DNA of 9,549 nt from Thiotrichaceae bacterium (GCA_015494435.1 WGBH01000326.1:1-9549), one strand, 5' to 3'; numbered from the stretch's first letter, positions 1 through 7,049 are shown. Numbers and translations are program-made. The notes: generated by a model not told the origin, from the letters alone.

Positions 1-3
1 CCT

Positions 4-672
4 TTATTTAACCGCAACCGTTTTACGCCATTCAATAAATGATGCGGTATCATTAACGCGAGGGAAATCCTTGTCAGGGACAGGGACTTGTAAAAAATTA
101 CATAAAGGTTCCCAACCTTGTTGTATTTCATATACTAATAACCGCTCAGCAGGGACATTTTTCTTTACACTTTCAATGTGCTGTTTAAATTGTTGAATAG
201 CAAAATCTTTCTCATGAAAGCGTCCTTTAAATGTTTTTTGCCATAATAATTCTTCTTGTAACTTCCAAATTTTATATATTTTAATTAAGTCAGGATTAAA
301 TAATCCTTTGATTCTCAAACCAATGCTTCTTGATAATGTAAGACGATTTAGACTATAAACTGTGTTAAAAGTACTTTTATACCATGCCTCTGGGTCTCTT
401 ACTGTAAGAAGAAATTTCATCTTAGGGTATTGTTCTAATAAGGGTAAATAATCATAAGAAGTCGACCAATATAAACCAGCTTGATACCCTTCAAATAATG
501 CCTCCCAGTCAACAGGTTTTCCTTGTGCATAGGATTTCCAGATATCCGTATGTTCAGGATGAATAAACATATCACTAAAGTGATAACACTTATTAAAACC
601 TAAATCCTCTAAGGCTTGTTTTAAGGACATTGTCCCTGTACGTCCTAGACTTAAATTAAGAACTTTTATCAT
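4..672 (-). CDS. Small P-loop sulfotransferase-family protein
   Basis: A 222-residue protein that probably transfers a sulfuryl group from PAPS to an unknown acceptor. The N-terminus has a beta strand followed by G10-R-T-G-T-M-S16, which resembles the 5'-phosphosulfate-binding loop (GxxRTGTxSL) of the sulfotransferase/P-loop family often annotated as Sulfotransfer_4. A following C29-Y-H motif is also typical. The segment F87-LLTVRDPEAWYKS100 matches the 3'-phosphate-binding region, with Arg92 and Ser100 as candidate ligands. A late F203-P-R-V-N-D motif and the short length fit this subfamily. There is no signal peptide or membrane segment, so it should be cytoplasmic. The ATG at 670-672 has only a weak AGGT-like SD. 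It lies 167 bp after the ETF-QO gene with no clear terminator between, so it may be read through from the operon or have its own promoter. The family is fairly secure; the acceptor and any link to the operon are unknown. Confidence 0.82.
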   Translation of the reverse strand: MIKVLNLSLGRTGTMSLKQALEDLGFNKCYHFSDMFIHPEHTDIWKSYAQGKPVDWEALFEGYQAGLYWSTSYDYLPLLEQYPKMKFLLTVRDPEAWYKSTFNTVYSLNRLTLSRSIGLRIKGLFNPDLIKIYKIWKLQEELLWQKTFKGRFHEKDFAIQQFKQHIESVKKNVPAERLLVYEIQQGWEPLCNFLQVPVPDKDFPRVNDTASFIEWRKTVAVK

Positions 673-839
673 TTATTTGATATACCTATATTTGGTTATG
701 TTGTAAATATAATTGGTTAATTTTATTAATTCAGCATGATTTTGTTCAAAGGGATCACTATAGTTTCTCGAGAAAATGATTTCCACTAAATTATTTTAAT
801 TGCAAAAATAGACTTATTTTAAAAAATACGCTGATGTAC
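673..839. other. AT-rich intergenic gap between ETF-QO and sulfotransferase genes
   Basis: This gap has no coding frame of note. It contains a perfect 12-bp palindrome, TTTCTCGAGAAA, at 764-775 and an AT-only dyad at 815-828 (TATTTT, two bases, AAAATA). On the minus strand that dyad is followed about eight bases later by a short T run. Neither is a convincing terminator. A weak promoter for the sulfotransferase gene could lie here, but no pair of boxes stands out. Confidence 0.4.
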
Positions 840-2480
840 TTACATATTAGGGTAATTAGGACCACCTCCTCCTTCTGGGGAAGTCCATGTAATATTTTGA
901 TGAGGATCTTTAATCTCACAGGCTTTACAATGAAGACAATTCGCAGCATTAATTTGCAAGCGTAGGTTTGTATTTTTAGTTGTATTTTTTATCATATTTT
1001 CTTCTACAATTTCATAAACTCCAGCAGGGCAGTAGCGCTGTTCTGGAGCATCGTATTTTACTAAATTTATTAAGATAGGAATTGTTGGATCCCGTAGCTG
1101 TAAATGAACAGGCTGATCTTCTTCATGATAGGTATTAGAAAGTGCAACAGAACTCAATAAATCAAAACTTATTTTGTTATCTGGTTTTGGATAAACAATG
1201 GGTTTATAGTGCGTTTTAGTTTTCAGATATTGATGGTCAGCCTTGTTGTGCCGAAGGGTAAAAGGTTCTTTACCACGTAGTATTTTTTCATAAACGATTT
1301 TACCGAGTATTCCCCAACGAGCGTAGGCAGGACGGGAATTACGTACTTGATAAAGCTCATCATAGAGCCAAGAAGTTTGTATTTTATGATGATAATTTAT
1401 CAATTTATTATTAAAAGGTGGGTGCAAGGATTCAATAATCGCCTCTGCGGCTAACATGCCACTTTTCATGGCAGTGTGGCAACCTTTTAATTTTGCTATA
1501 TTTAAAAAGCCTGCAGCACAACCAAGTAACACCCCTCCTGGAAAAACCAGTTCTGGAATGGATTGTAGACCGCCTCGATTGAGAGTACGTGCCCCATAGG
1601 AAATCCTTCGCCCTCCTTCTAGGATTGTCCTAATCGCAGGGTGCATTTTAAAGCGTTGCAACTCTTTAAAAGGGTGTAAATAGGGATTTTTATAATCTAA
1701 TCCGACTATCAAACCTAGAGCCACCTGATTCTTTTCTAAATGATAAATAAATGCGCCACCATGAGTTGTACCATCTAAAGGCCATCCGAAGGTATGTATT
1801 ACTCGTCCTGCTTGATGTTGTGTTGGATCAACTTCCCATAGCTCCTTAATTCCTAGAGCATAAGAAGGAGGCTCGCTGGCTTGGCACAACTTAAAATGTT
1901 GTATCAGTTGTTCTGATAATAAACCTCTGCAACCTTCAGCAAATAAGGTATATTTTGCATATAATGCAAGACCAAGTTCATGATCTAGTTTAGGCTGGCT
2001 ATTTTTATCTAACCCCATGTCTCCCGTTAAAATACCTTTGACACTGCCATCTTCGTTAAATAAGACCTTGGTCGCAGCAAAGCCTGGATAAATTTCAACC
2101 CCTAAATTTTCGGCCTGCTCTGCTAACCAACGACATAAATTTCCCAAACTAATAATATAATTACCTTGATTATCAAGTTGGGGAGGAAGAAGCCAACTTG
2201 GTATATTCCAGCTTTGATTTTTTGTTAATAGTAAAACTTGTTCCTGTCTAACCAAGGTATGAAGAGGTGCATTAAGTTGCTCCCAGTTAGGAATTAACTC
2301 ATTAAGAGGCCGAGGTTCAAAGATTGCTCCCGAAAGAATATGAGCACCAACCTCAGATCCTTTTTCAATTACGCATACACTTATATCAGAACTAAGTTGT
2401 TTTAACTTGATTGCTGCACTTAAACCTGCAATACCTGCACCAACAATCACAACATCAAATGTCATTGCCTCTTCCGTCAT
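840..2480 (-). CDS. Electron transfer flavoprotein:ubiquinone oxidoreductase (ETF-QO)
   Basis: A 546-residue membrane-associated FAD/[4Fe-4S] enzyme that takes electrons from reduced ETF and passes them to ubiquinone. The N-terminal dinucleotide fold shows VVIVGAGIAGLSAAIKL with glycines 14, 16 and 19, then an E39-K-G-S-E-V-G-A-H-I-L-S-G-A segment typical of ETF-QO. The middle keeps family blocks such as G153-D-M-G, A181-E-G-C-R-G and G241-G-A. The C-terminal ferredoxin-like part supplies the cluster ligands Cys484 (Y-C-P-A-G-V-Y-E) and Cys515, Cys518 and Cys521 (N-C-L-H-C-K-A-C-E-I-K-D-P). The length is normal and no key residue is missing. It starts two bases after the ETF alpha stop (TAACCATG). 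A second in-frame ATG at 2463-2465, preceded by GGAAGAGG, is an alternative start that would remove five residues. As last gene of the operon it completes a route from the dehydrogenase to the respiratory chain. Confidence 0.96.
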   Translation of the reverse strand: MTEEAMTFDVVIVGAGIAGLSAAIKLKQLSSDISVCVIEKGSEVGAHILSGAIFEPRPLNELIPNWEQLNAPLHTLVRQEQVLLLTKNQSWNIPSWLLPPQLDNQGNYIISLGNLCRWLAEQAENLGVEIYPGFAATKVLFNEDGSVKGILTGDMGLDKNSQPKLDHELGLALYAKYTLFAEGCRGLLSEQLIQHFKLCQASEPPSYALGIKELWEVDPTQHQAGRVIHTFGWPLDGTTHGGAFIYHLEKNQVALGLIVGLDYKNPYLHPFKELQRFKMHPAIRTILEGGRRISYGARTLNRGGLQSIPELVFPGGVLLGCAAGFLNIAKLKGCHTAMKSGMLAAEAIIESLHPPFNNKLINYHHKIQTSWLYDELYQVRNSRPAYARWGILGKIVYEKILRGKEPFTLRHNKADHQYLKTKTHYKPIVYPKPDNKISFDLLSSVALSNTYHEEDQPVHLQLRDPTIPILINLVKYDAPEQRYCPAGVYEIVEENMIKNTTKNTNLRLQINAANCLHCKACEIKDPHQNITWTSPEGGGGPNYPNM

Positions 2481-2482
2481 GG

Positions 2483-3433
2483 TTAGTTTCCCATTTTTAG
2501 ACGGTTTAATAAGTCAGGTAAAACTTCTTGCCAATCAGCGACCAAACTATAGTCAGCGACTTCTAAAATTGGAGCATTCTCATCTTTATTAATAGCAACG
2601 ATGACTTTACTATCCATAATGCCAGCAAGATGTTGAATTGCTCCAGAGATCCCAACGCCGATATATAATCGCGGTGCAATAATCTTACCCGTTTGTCCAA
2701 TTTGCTGATCATTTGGAGCAAAACCTGCATCAACTGCCGCACGTGTTGCCCCCACTGCCCCTCCTAGTTGGTCAGCTAGTGCATACAATAATTGAAAGTT
2801 CTCCTTGGTTTGCATCCCTCTTCCGCCTGCGACCACAACACTCGCATTGTTCAATTCAGGACGTTCAGAGTCACAAAGTTGTTGTTCTATAAAACGTGAT
2901 AATTGATTTGTTTTTTCTGTTAACGTTGTTTGAATAGTATGTATAGGTGCTAAATTGCCTTTAGCCATCATGGCAGGTTCAAATGCGGTTTCTCGTATTG
3001 TCAATACTTTGATTTTATCTGTTGTGCAAAGTGTCGCAATAGCGTTACCTGCATAAATTGGACGTTTAAATGTATCGGTGCTTTCAATGGCTATCACATC
3101 CGATACTTGGACAACATCAAGCAAGGCAGCAATACGAGGCATAATATTTTTACCAAAACTACTCGCTGCAGCAAGTATATGGGTATAATGACTGGTCAAT
3201 GGTACAATGGTATCTGCCAATGTTTCTGCAAGAAAATGCTGATAAATGTGGTTATCTATCACTAAAACTTGTTCAACCCCTTCAACCTTAGCAAGAGATA
3301 AGGCAACTTCTTCACAGTGATAGCCTATAACTAACACATTGACGATGCCAAGTTGTTTTGCTGCTGTAATTGCACTTAAGGTTGCACTATTAACTGTTTG
3401 ATGATTATGTTCTGCAATAACAAGCACACTCAT
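2483..3433 (-). CDS. etfA: Electron transfer flavoprotein alpha subunit
   Basis: A 316-residue ETF alpha subunit. It carries most of the FAD site of the soluble heterodimer that accepts electrons from acyl-CoA-dehydrogenase-type flavoenzymes. The N-terminal half is the ETF alpha/beta Rossmann-like domain. The C-terminal FAD domain, from about residue 198, shows V200-V-A-G-G-R-G-M, then G228-A-T-R-A-A-V-D-A-G, P240-N-D-Q-Q-I-G-Q-T-G-K250 and V260-G-I-S-G-A-I-Q-H268, with I281-N-K-D-E-N-A-P-I further on. These are the family signatures in the usual order, and the length is normal. Its ATG overlaps the ETF beta stop by one base (TAATG), which suggests translational coupling and equal amounts of the two subunits. 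I see nothing aberrant. Confidence 0.97.
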   Translation of the reverse strand: MSVLVIAEHNHQTVNSATLSAITAAKQLGIVNVLVIGYHCEEVALSLAKVEGVEQVLVIDNHIYQHFLAETLADTIVPLTSHYTHILAAASSFGKNIMPRIAALLDVVQVSDVIAIESTDTFKRPIYAGNAIATLCTTDKIKVLTIRETAFEPAMMAKGNLAPIHTIQTTLTEKTNQLSRFIEQQLCDSERPELNNASVVVAGGRGMQTKENFQLLYALADQLGGAVGATRAAVDAGFAPNDQQIGQTGKIIAPRLYIGVGISGAIQHLAGIMDSKVIVAINKDENAPILEVADYSLVADWQEVLPDLLNRLKMGN

Positions 3434-4182
3434 TATATTACCTTCGCTTCTGTTTGAAGTTTAGTGATTAACTCATTGATATTCTCAACTTTTATCCCTG
3501 TTTTACGTCGTAGCGGAAGTTCTACTTTGCATGTTTGTAAACGAGGGGTGATATCAACATCAAGTTCCTCAGCTGCTAATATGGTCAATGGCTTTTTCTT
3601 AGCTTTCATTATATTTGGTAATTTAATATAACGAGGGTTATTCAAACGCAAATCTGTTGTAATAACAGCCGGCAAGGACAAACTAATGATTTCAAGACCT
3701 GTATCAATTTCTCTTGTTACTTGAACTTCATCATCTTTTAGGATTATCTGCGAAGCATTCGTTCCTTGCCCCCAATTTAATAAGGCGGCAAGCATTTGTC
3801 CTGTTTGATGACTATCATCATCAATTGCTTGTTTTCCAAGAAGGACAAGTTGCGGGTTTTCTTGAGCAACAACTGCTTGTAATAGCTTAGCGACAGCTAG
3901 TGGTTGAGTTTCAACATCTGTTTGAATCAGAAGAGCACGATCAGCACCCATTGCTAAAGCAGATCGTAGTGTGGTTTGAATAGGTTTTTCTCCTATGGAA
4001 ACAACAATCACTTCACTAGCAATACCACTTTCTTGTAAACGAATAGCAGCCTCTAGCGCAATTTCATCAAATGGATTGATTGACATTTTAACATTGTTTG
4101 TTTCTACACCTGTATTATCAAGTTTTACTTGTATAGCAACATGATGATCAATCACCTGTTTTATAGCAACGAGAATTTTCAT
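3433..4182 (-). CDS. etfB: Electron transfer flavoprotein beta subunit
   Basis: A 249-residue ETF beta subunit, the AMP-binding partner of ETF alpha. Family features are M1-K-I-L-V-A-I-K-Q-V at the start, I35-N-P-F-D-E-I-A-L-E-A-A, and G116-K-Q-A-I-D-D-D-S-H-Q-T-G-Q-M129, the AMP-binding stretch. The ETF beta signature lies around N181-N-P-R-Y-I-K-L-P-N-I-M-K-A-K-K-K and includes the docking loop that recognises partner dehydrogenases. The length is normal. It follows the adenylation gene by 35 bp. The ATG at 4180-4182 has no strong SD, and a stop codon lies a few codons upstream in frame, so no longer start is possible. Its place directly behind the prolyl-activating and dehydrogenase genes suggests that this ETF serves that dehydrogenase, but it could also serve other acyl-CoA dehydrogenases in the cell. 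Confidence 0.97.
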   Translation of the reverse strand: MKILVAIKQVIDHHVAIQVKLDNTGVETNNVKMSINPFDEIALEAAIRLQESGIASEVIVVSIGEKPIQTTLRSALAMGADRALLIQTDVETQPLAVAKLLQAVVAQENPQLVLLGKQAIDDDSHQTGQMLAALLNWGQGTNASQIILKDDEVQVTREIDTGLEIISLSLPAVITTDLRLNNPRYIKLPNIMKAKKKPLTILAAEELDVDITPRLQTCKVELPLRRKTGIKVENINELITKLQTEAKVI

Positions 4183-4217
4183 ATGACTGATTTTAATTAT
4201 GATGTTATTTATCTGAC

Positions 4218-5753
4218 CTATTTGTAGGAAGAAGGATGTTGTTGTTCTTGACGTAATTGAGCTTTATCAATTTTCCCTGTTGATGTTTTTGGTAAATAGG
4301 CTCGAAATTCAATTTTATGGGGTAACATATACTTAGGTAAACGTGTACTACAAAAATGATTCAGTGTTTGATCGCTTAATTCAGTATGATGACCAGTAAC
4401 AACAATCGCTAGAATACGGTTGCCAATTTCTTCATCAGCAATCGGAATGACTGCTACCTCTTCAACATCTGGATGAGAATAAATAACAGCTTCTATCTCA
4501 TCAAGTTCAATGCGGTAACCACGACTTTTAATTTGATTATCCCGCCGACCTAAATAAATATAATTACCATCGTCTGTTTCTCGAACAAGATCACCTGTAT
4601 GGTAAATTTTCCCTTTATCATGCAAAATCAAGGCTTTTTTAGTACGCTCTACTAAGTTCCAATATCCCATCATTAAACTCGGTCCACGAACACAAAGTTC
4701 ACCAACTTCCCCTTTCTTAACAATATTTCCTTGCTGATCAACAATCAAAATATCTGTATTTGCACACGCTTTGCCAATGGGAATTGGCTCTATACGTTCA
4801 GGGTCAAGTGATGGCACAGGATAGTAAGTACAAACATTTGTTTCAGTAGGACCGTAAAGATTATAGTAATTTGCGTGATGAATTTGCTTCATTAATTGAC
4901 GTAAATATTTGACGGGGAACACCTCACCTGCAAATAAAATACTACGCAACGCAGAGAGATTATGTTGCTCTAAACGACCATGAAGTGAGAGTTGAATAAG
5001 TACAGATGGTACAGAATACCAAATAGAAATTTTCTCATTTGCAATAAAAGATGCCAAACTACGTGGAAAGACAGATAAAGAAGGAGGCACTAAGACCAAT
5101 ATAGCCCCTGCTTTAATGGTCACAAAAATATCAAAAATAGATAAGTCAAAATGAAAAGGTGCGTGACTACTCACACGATCTGTTGCTTGTACTGCAAAAG
5201 TATCATATGCCCAGTTAATAAATGTCAATGAAGCACGATGACTAATCATTACTCCCTTTGGGGTACCTGTTGAACCAGAAGTATAAAGAATATATGCTAA
5301 ATCATTTTCTATCAATGGTGGGCATGGGAGAGGATCAGCGGATAATGTTGCCAGTGTTTGTTGATCATCAATAAGAAGCGGGCTAGGACTGTTTTTAGAG
5401 GCCACCTTTTTCAAGGCATCCATTCTTTGCTCGGTTGTGATGATGGCTTTCATTTGACAGTCTTTGACAATATAGGCAACACGTTGCAAAGGAGATGTTG
5501 CATCAAGAGGAACATAGGCCGCTCCTGTTTTAAGAATGCCGAAAATAGCTGCAACTGCTTCAAATGATTTTTTCAAATAGATACCCACTCGATCACCGGA
5601 ATAAACTCCGAGTTGCTGTAGATAATTAGCATAACGGTTACTCAGTTCATCTAATGCTTGATAACTCAGTTGGCGTTTACCATCAATCACAGCAATCTGT
5701 GTTGGATTAATACGACTACTTTGTTTTAATAGCTGGGATAAAAGGTAACTCAT
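4218..5753 (-). CDS. Stand-alone amino-acid adenylation enzyme, probable L-proline--[carrier protein] ligase (PltF/RedM-like)
   Basis: A 511-residue single-domain enzyme that should activate an amino acid as aminoacyl-AMP and load it onto the phosphopantetheine arm of a separate carrier protein. Core motifs are complete: A3 Y157-T-S-G-S-T-G-T-P-K-G167, A4 F200-H-F-D-L-S-I-F, A5 N298-L-Y-G-P-T-E-T305, A7 Y384-H-T-G-D-L, A8 G402-R-R-D-N-Q-I-K-S-R-G-Y-R and A10 L488-P-K-T-S-T-G-K-I-D. By-eye alignment to GrsA-A gives pocket residues D203, L204, F207, Y246, L273, A275, L299, V307, C308 and K494. The resulting code, DLFYLALVCK, is one substitution from the code I recall for L-prolyl adenylating enzymes of pyrrole pathways. 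There is no fused carrier domain; the chain ends soon after A10. The start is five bases past the dehydrogenase stop, with an AGGGG SD 10 nt upstream. D-alanine--carrier ligase (DltA) is the closest alternative annotation, but the pocket and the neighbour argue for proline. Confidence 0.88.
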   Translation of the reverse strand: MSYLLSQLLKQSSRINPTQIAVIDGKRQLSYQALDELSNRYANYLQQLGVYSGDRVGIYLKKSFEAVAAIFGILKTGAAYVPLDATSPLQRVAYIVKDCQMKAIITTEQRMDALKKVASKNSPSPLLIDDQQTLATLSADPLPCPPLIENDLAYILYTSGSTGTPKGVMISHRASLTFINWAYDTFAVQATDRVSSHAPFHFDLSIFDIFVTIKAGAILVLVPPSLSVFPRSLASFIANEKISIWYSVPSVLIQLSLHGRLEQHNLSALRSILFAGEVFPVKYLRQLMKQIHHANYYNLYGPTETNVCTYYPVPSLDPERIEPIPIGKACANTDILIVDQQGNIVKKGEVGELCVRGPSLMMGYWNLVERTKKALILHDKGKIYHTGDLVRETDDGNYIYLGRRDNQIKSRGYRIELDEIEAVIYSHPDVEEVAVIPIADEEIGNRILAIVVTGHHTELSDQTLNHFCSTRLPKYMLPHKIEFRAYLPKTSTGKIDKAQLRQEQQHPSSYK

Positions 5754-5758
5754 GTATG

Positions 5759-6904
5759 CTACACCCCTAAATAACGCGCAATAATATTACGCTGAATATC
5801 AGAGGTTCCTGAGTAAAGAACCCCACCGATGGCATCTCGCATATCACGTTCAACTTCAAATTCACTGGTATAACCATAGCCACCATGAATACGAATGGCA
5901 TCTAAACTTGAAGCGGTAAATACTTCACTTAAATAAAGTTTCGCCATTGCCGCTTCCATTTTAGCTGGCTTACCTTCATTTTTTAGCCACGCAGTTTTAT
6001 ATAGTAATAGACGAGCTGTTTCTAAGCGTATTTTCATTTCAGCTAATCGATTGGAAATGGATTGAAATTTTCCAATCGGTTGTTTAAATTGCTTACGTGT
6101 ACGCGCATAACTAACAGAAGTTTCTAATTGTCGCTCCATTGCACCAATATGCGCACCAAGAATGCAGGCACGTTCCCATTCCATTGAATTATTGAAAATA
6201 TGAGCACCAATATTTTCGGCTCCAAGTCGATTTTCCTCTGGCACAAAACAATCTTGTAAGATGATCTCTCCCATTGGTGCAGTACGCAGTCCCATTTTGT
6301 CAATCTTTTTACTAAGAGAAAATCCAGCAGTTCCTGTTTCAATTAAAAAAGCACTAATTCCCCAACTTCCTTTTTCAGGCGCAGTCATTGCAAAAACCAA
6401 CGATAAATCTGCAATAGGAGCATTTGTTACAAAGGTTTTACTACCATTGAGGAGATAGCCACCATCACATTTTTTAGCAGAGGTATGCATACTATAAGCA
6501 TCTGAGCCAGAAACCGGTTCACTAATTCCATGTGCACCAATAATTTTTCCTGTAATAAGATCTGGTAAATATTTTTCCTGTTGTTCAATGGTGCCAAACT
6601 CTTGGATAGGGTGTTGTACTGCCCACATCTGAGCATTAATGGAAAAAAGTAAACCATTATCTTTGCCACCATAGCCTAATCCTTCCATAACAAGCATCGT
6701 GGTCAGCAAATCAGCTTCTGCTCCTCCATATTTTTCTGGAAAAGGCAATCCAAGCACACCAAATTCCGCACATTTTTGCCAGCGTTCTTTAGGGAATTTT
6801 TCATATAAATCATCCTCTATAATCCCTTCTCTCAGTTCTTGTTGAGCAAAATGAATGGCAGACTCTTTATATGATAATTGTTCTTCACTCCATGCAAAGT
6901 CCAT
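5759..6904 (-). CDS. Acyl-CoA-dehydrogenase-fold flavoenzyme, probable L-prolyl-[carrier protein] dehydrogenase (PltE/RedW/PigA-like)
   Basis: A 381-residue FAD enzyme with the acyl-CoA dehydrogenase fold. It shows the N-terminal helical domain, the first family signature around I127-S-E-P-V-S-G-S-D-A136, a middle beta domain, and the C-terminal helical domain with H340-G-G-Y-G-Y-T-S-E. At the classical catalytic-base site (Y-E-G-T in medium-chain enzymes) it has Y364-S365-G-T, so the Glu is missing. A Glu is instead present in M241-E-W-E244-R, the position used by isovaleryl-CoA dehydrogenase and, as I recall, by prolyl-carrier-protein dehydrogenases, with the same residue number in PigA. 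Next to a proline-type adenylation gene, the expected reaction is four-electron oxidation of prolyl-S-carrier to pyrrole-2-carboxyl-S-carrier. The start has a strong AGGAG SD 6 nt upstream. It is the first gene of the operon, directly downstream of a terminator. An ordinary isovaleryl-like acyl-CoA dehydrogenase is the main alternative. Confidence 0.87.
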   Translation of the reverse strand: MDFAWSEEQLSYKESAIHFAQQELREGIIEDDLYEKFPKERWQKCAEFGVLGLPFPEKYGGAEADLLTTMLVMEGLGYGGKDNGLLFSINAQMWAVQHPIQEFGTIEQQEKYLPDLITGKIIGAHGISEPVSGSDAYSMHTSAKKCDGGYLLNGSKTFVTNAPIADLSLVFAMTAPEKGSWGISAFLIETGTAGFSLSKKIDKMGLRTAPMGEIILQDCFVPEENRLGAENIGAHIFNNSMEWERACILGAHIGAMERQLETSVSYARTRKQFKQPIGKFQSISNRLAEMKIRLETARLLLYKTAWLKNEGKPAKMEAAMAKLYLSEVFTASSLDAIRIHGGYGYTSEFEVERDMRDAIGGVLYSGTSDIQRNIIARYLGV

Positions 6905-6910
6905 TAAAAG

Positions 6911-6915
6911 CTCCT
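6911..6915 (-). promoter_or_regulatory. Strong SD site of the dehydrogenase gene
   Basis: The minus strand reads AGGAG six bases before the ATG at 6902-6904, which fixes the start of the first operon gene. The SD also lies at the edge of a small dyad, CCTAA-AAA-TTAGG (6913-6925), that could pair with it if the transcript begins far enough upstream. Confidence 0.75.
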
Positions 6916-6929
6916 AATTTTTAGGATAA

Positions 6930-6958
6930 ATAAAAAATACTTTTTTCGATTTGATCAA
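6930..6958 (-). promoter_or_regulatory. Candidate sigma-70 promoter of the five-gene operon
   Basis: On the minus strand TTGATC (6953-6958) is followed after 17 bases by TTTTAT (6930-6935), each matching its consensus box at four of six positions. It sits in the 60 bp between the sulfatase terminator and the first operon gene, the only place for a dedicated promoter. The -35 box lies inside the perfect palindrome ATTTGATCAAAT (6949-6960), which could be an operator. The surrounding AT-rich sequence makes chance matches likely. Confidence 0.4.
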
Positions 6959-6965
6959 ATAAATA

Positions 6966-7002
6966 AGTTAAAAAGCTCAGGGAATTTTAAGCCCTAAGCT
7001 TT
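6966..7002 (-). terminator. Rho-independent terminator after the sulfatase gene
   Basis: On the minus strand AAAGCTTAGGG (7002 to 6992) pairs with CCCTGAGCTTT (6982 to 6972) across a nine-base loop. The stem is 11 bp with a single U-G wobble and is followed by a run of T (6974 to 6970). It lies about 50 bp past the sulfatase stop and separates that gene from the dehydrogenase operon. The plus-strand reading lacks a good T run, so it should work mainly in the minus direction. Confidence 0.8.
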
Positions 7003-7049
7003 AGCTGACAAGGTAAGCAATCTTTTATTATTGCCCCATTATTGTTTTA

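Noticed and set aside
764..775. Palindrome TTTCTCGAGAAA in the gap before the sulfotransferase gene.
   Set aside because: It is a perfect 12-bp palindrome, but no promoter box can be placed next to it and no second copy was seen, so I could not assign a role.
815..828. AT-only dyad TATTTT-AA-AAAATA as a terminator for the five-gene operon.
   Set aside because: There are no G-C pairs in the stem and the T run is about eight bases away, so a stable terminator hairpin is unlikely.
2407..2592. Plus-strand open frame across the ETF-QO/ETF alpha junction, and similar plus-strand frames at 5358-5567, 6261-6458, 7329-7571 and 8792-9013.
   Set aside because: All are antisense to conserved coding sequence, with low-complexity or Ser/Leu-rich translations and no family resemblance.
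4218..5753. DltA (D-alanine--carrier ligase) for teichoic acid modification.
   Set aside because: No dltB/C/D-like neighbours are present, the pocket residues match the proline code, and the partner is a prolyl-dehydrogenase-like flavoenzyme.
6124..6672. Two minus-strand open frames of 72 and 81 codons inside the dehydrogenase gene.
   Set aside because: They overlap a fully conserved enzyme in another frame, have no recognisable motifs and read like out-of-frame translation.
6913..6925. Hairpin CCTAA-AAA-TTAGG hiding the SD of the dehydrogenase gene, as a riboswitch-like control.
   Set aside because: Only five mostly A-T pairs, and with the best promoter candidate the transcript would begin inside the hairpin.
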